A stretch of DNA of 37,123 nucleotides, taken from NCBI GenBank assembly GCA_009377495.1, contig WHTZ01000063.1, positions 1 to 37,123 on the forward strand. Direction: 5' to 3'. Origin of the DNA: Luteitalea sp. Lineage in GTDB: Bacteria; Acidobacteriota; Vicinamibacteria; Vicinamibacterales; Vicinamibacteraceae. Both the position numbers and the translations under genes were made by a program. This document shows, one piece after another, positions 16,282 through 24,368 of the stretch (position 1 is the first letter of the stretch; every line of letters starts with the position of its first letter). Below the pieces are notes generated by a model. It had not been told where the DNA came from and made no database searches. It saw only the letters and a list, made by a program, of their open reading frames with translations.

Positions 16282-17424
16282 TCACAGAAAGGTGAGATCG
16301 ACCTCTTGGCCTGCGAGCACGGCACCCGCGTGGGTGAACGTGTCTGGCTTCACCGCGAAGTGTTGCGTCAGGGCGTGAATGTCGCGAAAACGACGCTGGA
16401 GTGGGCTACGGGCGTAGATTGCGCTTCCCCCACCAGCCGTGTACGCCATATCGACAACGGAAGTGGCCGCCCTCGTCACCCACGTAGCAGTCGTCCGAAT
16501 CCTGGCGCGATGCTGGGGCATGAACGGTGTCCCTCCGACCGCCGTGGCCCATGCGAGCTCGGCTTCGGTGCGTAGTAACGCCCGCGCAGCTCGCAACTGG
16601 GCGTCCGCCTCGCCAAGCTGACACTGGAACAACGCATTCGACGCGAACGCTCCGCGCGTGAATGCCGGCACCTTCTTCGCGGCAACCGCGGTGATCTCGT
16701 CGAGCGCCCCCTGGGCGATGCCGATCGCAACGTTGCCAATCTGGAGCGTGCTGAATGAGAGCTCCGGTATCCTCAGCAGCGGCACGTCGAGGCACGGCTC
16801 GTCACCCAGACAGAAGGTGCGTTCGGCCGGCACGAATACATCAGTGACGATGAAGTCGTGACTGCCGGTGCCGCACAGTCCGGACACCGACCACGTGTCT
16901 TTGATCTCCACGTCCGCCAGCGGCAGGACCATCGCGCGCATCGGTGGCTCCCGACCATCGTCTACCACGCTGTTGGCGAGGAACCAGTGGCAATGCTGGC
17001 AGCCGCTGGCGAACGTCCACTGCCCGCTGATCTTGAAGCCGCCGTCGACCGGCGTCGACGCTCCGGTCGGATTGAATGCGCCGCCGAGGATGACGTCTGG
17101 TCCTCCAGCGTAGAGGGCGTCGAACGCCTCGCGTGGCAACAAGCCAAGCAGGACCGGCGCGGCGCATCCAATCATCACCGTCCATCCGACCGAGCCATCG
17201 GCCCTCGCGAGCTCTTGGATCACCTGCAGCTGCTTGGTCAGCTCGAGCTCGGCCCCGCCGTGGCTGTGGGGCACCAACATCCGGAAACAACCCGCGGCCG
17301 TGAGCTGCGCAACGAGATCCAGAGGCAGTCGCCGCTCCTGCTCGATCTCGTCGGCACGGGCCGAGATGCTCGGCGCCATTAGTCGCATCGCTTCGACGAT
17401 CTGGTTTCCTTCAGTCGACTGCAT
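16282..17424 (-). CDS. Acyl-CoA dehydrogenase-like flavoenzyme (HsaA/DszC-like type)
   Basis: 380 residues from the ATG at 17424; an ATG at 17448 in the same frame would add 8 residues. The inner start has GAGGAG about 9 bases upstream and is preferred. The fold is acyl-CoA dehydrogenase: helical N-terminus (LVAQLTAAGCFRMLVPHSHG), middle beta domain with GGFKISGQWTFASGCQHCHW and WSVSGLCGTGSHDFIVTDVF, and C-terminal helical bundle ending in IHALTQHFAVKPDTFTHAG. The SGxWxFASGCxHxxW and IHALTQH patterns point to the type-2 group of flavin-dependent monooxygenases and related desaturases (HsaA, DszC) rather than to fatty-acid beta-oxidation. It has no visible flavin reductase partner nearby. Substrate is unknown. 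Confidence 0.82.
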   Translation of the reverse strand: MQSTEGNQIVEAMRLMAPSISARADEIEQERRLPLDLVAQLTAAGCFRMLVPHSHGGAELELTKQLQVIQELARADGSVGWTVMIGCAAPVLLGLLPREAFDALYAGGPDVILGGAFNPTGASTPVDGGFKISGQWTFASGCQHCHWFLANSVVDDGREPPMRAMVLPLADVEIKDTWSVSGLCGTGSHDFIVTDVFVPAERTFCLGDEPCLDVPLLRIPELSFSTLQIGNVAIGIAQGALDEITAVAAKKVPAFTRGAFASNALFQCQLGEADAQLRAARALLRTEAELAWATAVGGTPFMPQHRARIRTTATWVTRAATSVVDMAYTAGGGSAIYARSPLQRRFRDIHALTQHFAVKPDTFTHAGAVLAGQEVDLTFL

Positions 17425-17658
17425 CGTCACTCGCTCCTCGCTTCCCATCAGGATCCGTCAACGTCTAAGGCATCCGCCGCACGCCCTCCGGCACGGCCAA
17501 CACAACGGGCGGAGGCGCACGGGCAGGGTCCGCCCATCCTTTGAGATCACGACAAAACCAGGCTCCGGCCGCCAGGCTGCTACCCCGGTCTCGGCTCTCG
17601 GGGGCACTAATGCCCTCATTTGGTCGGTTGCGGAATGCCGCGTGCCAGAATCGGACAG

Positions 17659-17755
17659 CCCAACGGGCTGCGCGTCATCGAGAAGCTCGGCCTAACGTAC
17701 CGCGGCCGGACCACAGGACGTGCCTTCGATCAAGTCTGGTACGGCATCGAGGTCT
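17659..17755 (+). pseudogene. GNAT acetyltransferase C-terminal fragment
   Basis: About 32 residues, GQPNGLRVIEKLGLTYRGRT then TGRAFDQVWYGIE, match the end of Acetyltransf_3-type GNAT proteins (N.aSirViEKlGf..eg, then a final strand). No acetyl-CoA-binding motif or N-terminal part occurs upstream in any frame between 17449 and 17640. The rest of the 17449-17923 gap shows nothing else recognisable. Confidence 0.55.
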
Positions 17756-17923
17756 CACCACCGGCCTCATCCAGCTTGGACGGGACGAGGCTGAAGGCGA
17801 CCAGGCCGACGCGACGCATTGTTTCAGTCGTTGAATCGGCGCAGGTCCACCGGTCCAGTTCGCTGCGGCTCGATGGTTCGTTGACAACTAAGTGACAGGT
17901 GCGATCAAGAGCCTTCGAAGACG

Positions 17924-19642
17924 ATGATTCCCGGCCCGGTCGACCGCCTCAGCTTCTTCGCTGAGCAGCATCGTCGCCGCCGCCAGACCTGGCGTCACAC
18001 CGCATTGTGCGCCGTGGCCGCCGCGGTGGTGGGGATGCCGATGGCGATGTTCATCTCGCCAATCGCTTACTTGGTGCTGGTGCTCGGGCTGCGACAGGTG
18101 CAGAAGTTCGTCGCGATTCCAGCGTCCACATGGCAGGCGTTGCGCGACATCGCCGGCGTCATCCCGGCCATGGCCGACTCCCTGGGCGACGTACCCGACA
18201 TGGGCCTGTTCGACACGATTCGCTACGTGGCTCGCGCGTTCGGAACCGTGTCGTACCCATTCGACTCCTGGTGGCTGACACTCGCGGCGCTCGTGCTTCC
18301 AGGGATGGCCACCACCACCCTGGTCTGGCTCGGTTATCGCGCGCTGCTCCGTCGCGCCGGTGTCGGCGGCATGCTGCTCAAGCTTGGTGCACGCGCGCCG
18401 CATTCTGACGATCTCGAGGAGCGGCAGCTCGTCAACCTGGTCGAGGAGATGGCCATCGCCGGCGGGCTGCCAGCGCCCCAGGTGCGAGTGCTGGACTCAC
18501 GGATTCCGAATGCTGTCGCCATCGGCAGCGGACCGGATCGCGCGGTGGTGATCGTGACGCGAGGGCTCCTCGATGAACTGGATCGCGACGAGACGCAGGG
18601 GATCATCGCGCACGCGGTGGCATCAATCGGCAACGGCGACCTGCCCATCGCGCTCTCGATCACGACGGTCTTCCAGACGGTGGAGCTCATCTTCACCGGC
18701 TTCGACGCGCTGCTCAACCTGAGCGGCTCCGCATGGCGCGATCTCTTTCTGGTCGCGCGTTGCGCGCTGTTTGGCGGACGGAATGCACGCGCGTCCGAAG
18801 CGGTCAGCCACCTGCTCGACCGCCGGATCGGCGAATTCCGCGACGATGGCATTCAGGGTGTGCTCGCGGACGCCGGACGGGACCGGCCACAGACTTTCCT
18901 GGGCAAGCTGTTCAAGCGCCTGCCCATGTTTCAGGTCGTGTTCTTCCCCTTCCTCATCTTCTATGTGCTCTCGTTGCTGCTGCGCATGCAGGTTTGGCTG
19001 GTGCGATTCACCGTCGTCGGTCCACTGATGATGCGCGTCTGGCGCACGCGTCGCCACCTGGCCGACGCCACTGCGGTCCAGCTCACCCGCCACCCCGACG
19101 GATTGGCGCGCGGGCTGGCGCACCTGGCGGCGGAAGGGGGCGTGGTGCCAGGCGGACAGTGGTTCTCACACCTCTTCGTGGTCGGACCGGAAGCCGCGCA
19201 GATGCGGAAGGACACGGCGCTCCAGCAGCGCTTGCGGTCGACTGGACAGGAAGCGGGCGATCGCCCGATGGCAGCGGCGGCGCAGGTGAGCCGGATTCTG
19301 CTCGAGCATGCCGCGGAGGAAAGGACGCGAGAGAAAGCGTTCACCGAGGAGCTCGGTGGCGCGCGTTCACACCCGCCCATTAGTGCACGGCTGGACCGCC
19401 TCGCGGCGCAGGGGGCGACGCGCTATCGTCCCGACCCGTTGCAGGAAGCGCGACCACCCGCTCGGGCGGGTCTTCGGCCGGTGGTGAGCACCACGCTCGG
19501 CATGCTGATCATCACACCACTGGTGGCGATCGCCGGAGTGCTGAGCGTCTTCGCCTTCTCAGCGATCTTCATGTTCGGCGTGCTGTCCGCGATGATGTTC
19601 ACGGCCGCGACGATGGCGTTGTTGGTCCCGCTCATGAGATGA
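17924..19642 (+). CDS. M48 (HtpX-like) membrane protein lacking the zinc motif
   Basis: 572 residues. Helices lie near 26-57 and 117-138, two more around 345-370, and two at the C-terminus (VVSTTLGMLIITPLVAIAGV, then AFSAIFMFGVLSAMMF). The central part follows M48 peptidases: LVEEMAIAGGLPAPQVRVLD, IPNAVAIGSGPDRAVVIVTR, GLLDELDRDETQGIIAHAVA. At the position of HExxH stands HAVAS (230-234), so the catalytic Glu and second His are missing. The usual ExxAD glutamate ligand is replaced in RRHLADATAV. The fold is retained at full length without stops, which argues for a maintained pseudoenzyme rather than fresh decay. The start at 17924 has only a weak GAAGA upstream. Role unknown; possibly a regulatory or scaffold relative of HtpX in membrane protein quality control. 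Confidence 0.8.
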   Translation: MIPGPVDRLSFFAEQHRRRRQTWRHTALCAVAAAVVGMPMAMFISPIAYLVLVLGLRQVQKFVAIPASTWQALRDIAGVIPAMADSLGDVPDMGLFDTIRYVARAFGTVSYPFDSWWLTLAALVLPGMATTTLVWLGYRALLRRAGVGGMLLKLGARAPHSDDLEERQLVNLVEEMAIAGGLPAPQVRVLDSRIPNAVAIGSGPDRAVVIVTRGLLDELDRDETQGIIAHAVASIGNGDLPIALSITTVFQTVELIFTGFDALLNLSGSAWRDLFLVARCALFGGRNARASEAVSHLLDRRIGEFRDDGIQGVLADAGRDRPQTFLGKLFKRLPMFQVVFFPFLIFYVLSLLLRMQVWLVRFTVVGPLMMRVWRTRRHLADATAVQLTRHPDGLARGLAHLAAEGGVVPGGQWFSHLFVVGPEAAQMRKDTALQQRLRSTGQEAGDRPMAAAAQVSRILLEHAAEERTREKAFTEELGGARSHPPISARLDRLAAQGATRYRPDPLQEARPPARAGLRPVVSTTLGMLIITPLVAIAGVLSVFAFSAIFMFGVLSAMMFTAATMALLVPLMR

Positions 19643-19697
19643 CCACGGCGATGATGTCACCCTGAGGATTAACCTATTGACATCGCAAAGGTCAGTC

Positions 19698-19860
19698 TTT
19701 GCGAGGAATCCGGCGTTTGCCGCGGTCGTCGTCATGACGCTGGCGCTCGGGATCGGTGCGAACACGGCGATCGTCAGTGTTGTCTATTCGGTGCTCCTCA
19801 AACCGCTTCCGTACGCCCAACCTGAGCAAATCTATAGCGTTGAGGTCGTGGTGAGGCGCC
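19698..19860 (+). pseudogene. ADOP permease N-terminal fragment
   Basis: About 54 residues, FARNPAFAAVVVMTLALGIG then ANTAIVSVVYSVLLKPLPYA then QPEQIYSVEVVV, are the family's first helix and following segment. The usual leading residues (LRxALRxLRR) are missing, and from about 19860 the sequence turns into unrelated GC-rich DNA. It is truncated at both ends and lies 55 bases after the M48-like gene. Confidence 0.75.
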
Positions 19861-20131
19861 ATCCCGCTTCCCCCGGCGTTCGTGGTCGCGGCACCCGACG
19901 CCGACCGACGGCGCTCGCCAAGCCCATGCCCGCCACTCCACCCCTGACTGGCGGCCGGCTTGGGAGCCTCGCAACTGGCCGCGCGGCCAGTTGCGTGCGG
20001 GCCGCACCACGACAGCCCGCCGGCCTGACGCTTGCCGCGCGGACCCTCGCCGTCACGAGACCGTCTCGTTGCGCTCACAGGAGCGCGCCTAACGTCTCGG
20101 CGGCACCGGCTCGCGCGTTATGAACGCGTTC
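19861..20131. other. GC-rich non-coding insert that cuts off the ADOP fragment
   Basis: About 270 bases with no recognisable protein in any frame. It contains a long perfect palindrome (19971-19994) and near its right edge GCCTAAC (20088-20094) and GTTATGA (20118-20124). The composition differs from the coding DNA on both sides in its Arg/Ala/Pro-rich translations in every frame. It may be a decayed small mobile or repetitive element; identity unknown. Confidence 0.4.
19971..19994. repeat. 24-bp perfect palindrome
   Basis: The arm GCAACTGGCCGC is followed at once by its exact reverse complement, with no spacer. No T run follows, so it is not a simple terminator. It could be a protein binding site or the core of a repetitive element. 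Confidence 0.8.
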
Positions 20132-21481
20132 TTATCCATTTCTCACCCCCAGGTGCGTCTCGAGGAATGCGTTGCGGAACTTGCCCTGAGGATCGTACTC
20201 GGTCAATAGATCTCGAAATGCTGGTAGCTGCTGATATCGAGCGCTCAGCCGTGACGAGGAAATCGTGAACAGCTTGCCCCAGTGCGGCCTTACGTCGAAC
20301 GGCTCGAGCGCACCTTCAATCGCTGGGAGTACGTTCCTGACGGCGGGCCAGTCCGGTTTCCACGTGAAGTGAATGGCCAGACAGGGCTGCTGGTAGGACG
20401 GGCTCATCCACAACCGGTCGGCGTCGATGGTTCGCACCTCGGAGATCAAGAGGTGCGGCGCAATGCGATCGCGCAGACCGTCGACGGCGGTCAGCGCCTG
20501 CAGCGCGTGCGCACGAGGGACGAAGTATTCGGACTGCAGCTCTTCACCGCTGCTCGGAGTGAAGTTCAGTCGGAAGTGTGGCAGCCGTTCATGCCACGGC
20601 CCGGCGACACCCATCTGTTCGGTACAATTTTCAGCCGAGAGCTCTGCGATGGGGTGCAGGTTCTTCGTGGCGAGCTTCGCGTCGAACAGCTCGGGCTGTC
20701 CCGTCTCCTCGCCGACTCGAGTCTTGACCCACACTTGGTTGACCGTGTCCTGCCGCCAATCCGTGAACAGGCTGACGCTATAGCCGCTCGCCAGAATCTC
20801 GTCGAGGTGCGTGCGCAACTGCTCCAGCGGCAGGTTCCGGTAGACATCCTGCCTCACGCTGAACGTGGGCTGGATCTCGAGCGTGACGGCGGTCACGATC
20901 CCCAGACCGCCGAGCGCTACGACGGCGCCGTTGAAGCGATCACCATCTTTGTCGCGCGACAGCGTCAGGAGCTGGCCATCCGCCGTGACGAGATCCAGCC
21001 CCACCACCGCCGTGGCCAAGTTACCGTTCTTGACGCCGGATCCGTGCGTTGCGGTCGCACAGGCTCCAGCAATCGAGATGTGTGGCAGCGAAGCCAGATT
21101 GTGCAGCGCAAAGCCATTCTTATGCAGATACTCACTCAGCTCGCCGTAGCGCATACCGGCCCCGACAGTGACGGTGCGCGACTCTTTGTCCAGCGCCAAC
21201 ACCTGGTCGAGATGCCTGAGCGACACCAGATTCTCGGTGCTGTCTGCGATCCGGTTGAAGGCATGGCGCGTGCCCAGCGCCCGCAGCTTGCGGCAACTCT
21301 TCACCACCTGCCGGACCTGATCGCGCGTCTTCGGATGGTGGATCCGTACCGTGCTGTACTCGACGTTGCCTGCCCAGTTTCGTTCCGTGTTGCGTTGGCC
21401 GCCGTCCAGGTCGCGCGGCAGGGCAGCCCCGGTCAGCAGCGCCGCCGACATCTTGAGAAATGCTCTCTTGTTCATGGGCAT
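20132..21481 (-). CDS. Alditol (xylitol/sorbitol) oxidase-like FAD enzyme, exported
   Basis: 449 residues. An N-terminal signal (NKRAFLKMSAALLTGAALPR, KR rather than RR before the hydrophobic stretch, so Tat export is possible) precedes the mature part that starts NWAGNVEY, a hallmark of AldO-type oxidases. LGTRHAFNRIADS carries His73, matching the histidine that binds FAD covalently in AldO. ATHGSG at 144-149 holds the active-site Ser. SEVR (347-350), IHFTW (370-374) and PHWGK (399-403) supply the Glu, Arg, His and Lys of the AldO active site. All catalytic positions are present. The inferred reaction is oxidation of a polyol to an aldose with O2 giving H2O2. It starts 3 bases after the HxlR regulator gene and is probably co-transcribed with it. 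Confidence 0.85.
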   Translation of the reverse strand: MPMNKRAFLKMSAALLTGAALPRDLDGGQRNTERNWAGNVEYSTVRIHHPKTRDQVRQVVKSCRKLRALGTRHAFNRIADSTENLVSLRHLDQVLALDKESRTVTVGAGMRYGELSEYLHKNGFALHNLASLPHISIAGACATATHGSGVKNGNLATAVVGLDLVTADGQLLTLSRDKDGDRFNGAVVALGGLGIVTAVTLEIQPTFSVRQDVYRNLPLEQLRTHLDEILASGYSVSLFTDWRQDTVNQVWVKTRVGEETGQPELFDAKLATKNLHPIAELSAENCTEQMGVAGPWHERLPHFRLNFTPSSGEELQSEYFVPRAHALQALTAVDGLRDRIAPHLLISEVRTIDADRLWMSPSYQQPCLAIHFTWKPDWPAVRNVLPAIEGALEPFDVRPHWGKLFTISSSRLSARYQQLPAFRDLLTEYDPQGKFRNAFLETHLGVRNG

Positions 21482-21484
21482 GCC

Positions 21485-21859
21485 CTACGGTTCCCGAGCC
21501 AATGACGATCGCTTCTTCACAACTCTGCAGCCGTTCACGAGCCGGTACCGCTCGCCCCACGCGCTCATGGCCTGCATCACACCACGCAAGCTTTCACCCG
21601 TGACGGTCAACGAATACTCCACTCGTGGCGGCACCTGAGGATACACTCTCCGCGTCACCAATCCGCTGCGCTCCAGCTCTCGCAACTGCTGCGTGAGCAT
21701 CTTCTGCGTGACGCCCACGATCCCTCGCTTCAACTCCGAGAATCGCTTCGTCCCTTCGAAGAGTCGGTAGATGATTAGCGGCTTCCATCTCCCCCCAATT
21801 GCGGCGAGCGTCATGTAAATCGGGCAGGTTGCGGCTTGTACTTCGACATCCATGCTCAC
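21485..21859 (-). CDS. HxlR-family transcriptional regulator
   Basis: 124 residues, a MarR-like winged helix. CPIYMTLAAIGGRWKPLIIY is the family opening with its single N-terminal Cys (often redox or electrophile sensing), and TKRFSELKRGIVGVTQKMLT followed by QQLRELERSGLVTRRVYPQV is the recognition helix and wing. It has a GTG start at 21859 with GGAG 8 bases before; an ATG two codons later is the alternative. It stands divergent to the SDR gene and directly upstream of the alditol oxidase gene, so it probably controls both from the 106-base shared intergenic region. Confidence 0.9.
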   Translation of the reverse strand: MSMDVEVQAATCPIYMTLAAIGGRWKPLIIYRLFEGTKRFSELKRGIVGVTQKMLTQQLRELERSGLVTRRVYPQVPPRVEYSLTVTGESLRGVMQAMSAWGERYRLVNGCRVVKKRSSLAREP

Positions 21860-21965
21860 GTGAAGCGCTCCTATTAGGTTTCCTTAAAGATACTACATTA
21901 CAACAAAGTGCCTACTTCCTAAAGAGAGGTCTCCATGCGATAAAGTACCTAGGAGGTTAATAACC
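21860..21965. promoter_or_regulatory. Shared intergenic control region of hxlR and SDR genes
   Basis: This 106-base AT-richer gap holds an inverted repeat AAGT-GCCT-ACTT near 21906-21917 and two similar direct elements, TTCCTTAAAGA and TTCCTAAAGA, either side of it. These are plausible HxlR sites, but no consensus can be proven from one copy. AGGAGG at 21951-21956 is the ribosome binding site of the SDR gene. Confidence 0.4.
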
Positions 21966-22697
21966 GTGTCGTTGAATGGAAAGGTCGCTCTTGTCACCGG
22001 AAGCTCACGTGGAATCGGTCGCGCCATCGCCGAGCGTCTTGCCGCGGCCGGCGCGTCCGTCGTCGTCAATTACACGCAAAGCGCCAGCGCCGCCGAGGAG
22101 GTCGTACACGCAATCCTTGCGAAAGGAGGTAAGGCCGTCGCCGTCCAGGGCGATGTCTCACACGCCAGCGAGGTCGCGCGGCTCTTCGATGAAGTAGAAC
22201 GCGCCTTTGGTCAACTGGACATCGTCGTCGCCAATGCGGCCATCTTCTTTACCAAGCCCCTGGCAGAAAGTACGGAAGAGGACTTCGACCGGATGTTCAA
22301 GGTCAACGCCAAAGGCGTATTCCTGACCCTTCAGCACGCGGCCAACAGGATCAAAGAGGGAGGGTCCATCGCCGTGGTGTCGACAGGCGCTACCAGGATG
22401 AACATGGCCGGCACGGCCCTTTACACGGCCAGCAAAGGGGCCGCCGAGCAGCTCGTGCCGACGCTCGCCCGTGAGCTCGGGCCTCGTAACATCAACGTCA
22501 ACACCGTATCTCCCGGATTCACCGAGACGGACATGATGCCGAACGACGAGGTCCGTGCCTACGGCGCATCGCTGTCGCCGTTCAGCCGGATCGGCAGCGC
22601 GGCTGAAGTGGCCGCGGTGGTTGCGTTCGTTACGTCACCCGATGGGCATTGGGTCACCGCGCAAAACGTGCAGGCGGGCGGTGGTGTTGCCTTCTGA
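21966..22697 (+). CDS. Short-chain dehydrogenase/reductase
   Basis: 243 residues, classical SDR. The NAD(P) motif TGSSRGIG is at 11-18 and NAA at 90-92. The catalytic tetrad is N114, S139, Y153 and K157 (YTASK), and GFTETDM follows after strand 6. Residues SRG and NYT after strand 2 resemble NADP-preferring members. A GTG start at 21966 is supported by AGGAGG 9 bases upstream. HxlR-SDR divergent pairs are a frequent arrangement, in which the regulator controls the reductase. The substrate is not readable. Confidence 0.9.
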   Translation: MSLNGKVALVTGSSRGIGRAIAERLAAAGASVVVNYTQSASAAEEVVHAILAKGGKAVAVQGDVSHASEVARLFDEVERAFGQLDIVVANAAIFFTKPLAESTEEDFDRMFKVNAKGVFLTLQHAANRIKEGGSIAVVSTGATRMNMAGTALYTASKGAAEQLVPTLARELGPRNINVNTVSPGFTETDMMPNDEVRAYGASLSPFSRIGSAAEVAAVVAFVTSPDGHWVTAQNVQAGGGVAF

Positions 22698-22786
22698 CTC
22701 CTGGACTGGTCGTTATGCGCAGAAACGCGAGTACCGTGACCCACGATAGCCGCACTGGTGCGAGGCCAGCGTCTATCTCATCACCC

Positions 22787-23010
22787 GAGTTCAGGACCTT
22801 CGCGTTCACCATCGCCGGGATTGTCGTCGTCACCTGGCTGTTCAACAATACTGTGGGGTCGCTCATCCCGGTTCTGCTCTTTCACGCCGCGCAGAACTCT
22901 GCCAGCGTCTTCGAGCTCCACTTTCCAGCTCTGGCGGGGTCAGCGTGGAGCTGGTGTCCACACTGGTCTTACTCGCTATCGGGACGGTGACAGGCGTGTC
23001 GATGCGGCAC
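22787..23010 (+). pseudogene. CPBP intramembrane protease C-terminal fragment, frameshifted
   Basis: FRTFAFTIAGIVVVTWLFNN then TVGSLIPVLLFHAAQNSASV is the last conserved part of CPBP/CAAX proteases (tWLfNnT.gS, lLfHa..N). The earlier EExxxR motif region is absent. Near 22947 the frame shifts: after GSAW the family-like continuation ELVSTLVLLAIGTVTGV is found one frame over. Adding one G to the GG there restores it. The fragment is thus cut at its 5' side and broken by a single base. Upstream 22698-22786 holds nothing recognisable. Confidence 0.65.
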
Positions 23011-23111
23011 CGACACGAAGCAACAGCTCTCCGAGCGCAGCAGGGCGTATCTGATTAGACGCTTCAGGTGGCCGACGGATATCGTATGTCGACGCGCATG
23101 GAACGACTGTC

Positions 23112-23942
23112 GTGCTGTACCTCTCCTACACCCCACGACCCCCACTGAGTGAGTTCGTGGAGCGGATCTGGCTGGCCGCCGACGGTCAGTCGCCGCGCAA
23201 GGACCGTATCCTACCGAGCGGGACGATCGAGCTCGTGGTCAATCTGCGCGAGGACCGGGTGCGGATTGATGGCGCGGGCGATTCCACACGCGCCAGAACG
23301 TTTTCCGGCGTGGCTGTTTCCGGAACGTACTCCGGAGTGTTCATCGTCGATGCGATGCAGCACGCGGCGATGATGGGCGTGCATTTCAGGCCGGGCGGCG
23401 CCTTTGTGGTCCTGGGAGTGCCGTCTGGTGAATTGACGGATACGCATGTCGATCTGGCTGCGCTCTGGGGCGAAGCCGCCGCTCGGGAGCTGCGCGATCG
23501 CCTGTGCGCAGCCGCGACTCACGGGGAGCGCTTCCAGCTCCTTGAAGCGGTGCTTGTCGCGCGGCTCCAGTCGACCCTGCGACGACATCCCGTCGTTCCG
23601 TTCGCGCTCGAGCGCTTCGGATCGTGCGGCTTGGGTGCGTCCGTCCGAGAGGTCGCGCGGCAGGCAGGTCTCAGCCATCGGCGCTTCATTACTGTCTTCA
23701 CAGCCGAAGTGGGTCTCACGCCGAAGTTGTTTTGCCGCGTTCTCCGCTTCCAGCACGTGCATGCGCTGGCTCAACAGACAGGACACATCGACTGGGCCCA
23801 GATGGCCCTCGCCTGCGGGTATTTCGACCAATCACATCTGTCGAATGAGTTCCGCAAGCTCTCAGGTCTGAGCCCGACGGAATATCTGCGGGACGTCCAG
23901 GAAAAACGCAACCTGTTGCGCAATCACATCGCGATTCGCTGA
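23112..23942 (+). CDS. AraC-family transcriptional regulator
   Basis: 276 residues. The N-terminal half (YTPRPPLSEFVERIWLAADG, LPSGTIELVVNL, GVHFRPGGAFVVLGVP) is the DUF6597-like cupin-type ligand domain. The C-terminal half has two helix-turn-helix motifs: SVREVARQAGLSHRRFITVF and, further on, ALACGYFDQSHLSNEFRKLS followed by GLSPTEYL. The start is the GTG at 23112; no strong ribosome binding site is seen. Neighbours on both sides are gene fragments, so its target is unclear. Confidence 0.85.
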   Translation: MLYLSYTPRPPLSEFVERIWLAADGQSPRKDRILPSGTIELVVNLREDRVRIDGAGDSTRARTFSGVAVSGTYSGVFIVDAMQHAAMMGVHFRPGGAFVVLGVPSGELTDTHVDLAALWGEAAARELRDRLCAAATHGERFQLLEAVLVARLQSTLRRHPVVPFALERFGSCGLGASVREVARQAGLSHRRFITVFTAEVGLTPKLFCRVLRFQHVHALAQQTGHIDWAQMALACGYFDQSHLSNEFRKLSGLSPTEYLRDVQEKRNLLRNHIAIR

Positions 23943-24035
23943 GAGTTCAGTTTTTTCCAAGAAGGATTCCTTACTGTCTCTGCAGAATGGATCGTGAAGA
24001 GCGGACGCCCATGTCCTCAACAAGGAGTCGCGCTC

Positions 24036-24213
24036 GTGAACAGTACCGCCGACTTGTGTCTACCACAGAGGCCCAGTCTCCTTCGACAACTGCTCTTGGG
24101 GGTCATCCTCATGACCGGATCGACGTTCCCTGCACAGGCTGCGCAGCCGACGGGCGCGCCACCAGAAACCACCCCGTGACCGTTCGCTACATCGTCGACG
24201 ATGTGCCGGTCTA
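24036..24213 (+). pseudogene. Exported VOC/glyoxalase-like protein, N-terminal remnant
   Basis: GTG at 24036 has AAGGAG 8 bases upstream. The product starts with a signal peptide (LLRQLLLGVILMTGSTFPAQ, then AAQPTG). About residue 46 the frame stops, but one frame over PVTVRYIVDDVPV follows, the beginning of the first strand of a VOC domain (tVrYiVdDv...). That frame stops after 13 codons and the rest of the domain is absent. It is a short remnant with a frameshift near 24170. Confidence 0.5.
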
Positions 24214-24328
24214 GGGACCTCGCAAGCTGGGTTCGAACACTCTGACGCGGCGGAGCCAACGCGACGCTAGTCGACACCAGGCGGTTTGCCGAATCATGCG
24301 CTTGACTTATTGAAGCGATGCATTTGGC

Positions 24329-24358
24329 TTGACGGTTGAAATCCGCACGTGATACAAG
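24329..24358 (+). promoter_or_regulatory. Promoter of a small transcription unit
   Basis: TTGACG (24329-24334), an 18-base spacer and TACAAG (24353-24358) form a plausible sigma-70 promoter. The expected start is a few bases before the ATG at 24369. A terminator lies at 24548-24589. Confidence 0.4.
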
Positions 24359-24368
24359 AAACAGCAGT

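Noticed and set aside
20088..20124. Integron attC site (GCCTAAC ... GTTATGA)
   Set aside because: The outer boxes are only 37 bases apart in total, shorter than known attC sites. GTTATGA does not fit GTTRRRY, and no inner boxes or integrase are seen.
20282..21505. A 407-residue plus-strand open frame over the alditol oxidase gene
   Set aside because: The minus strand encodes a complete AldO-like protein with all catalytic residues; the plus frame is a high-GC shadow.
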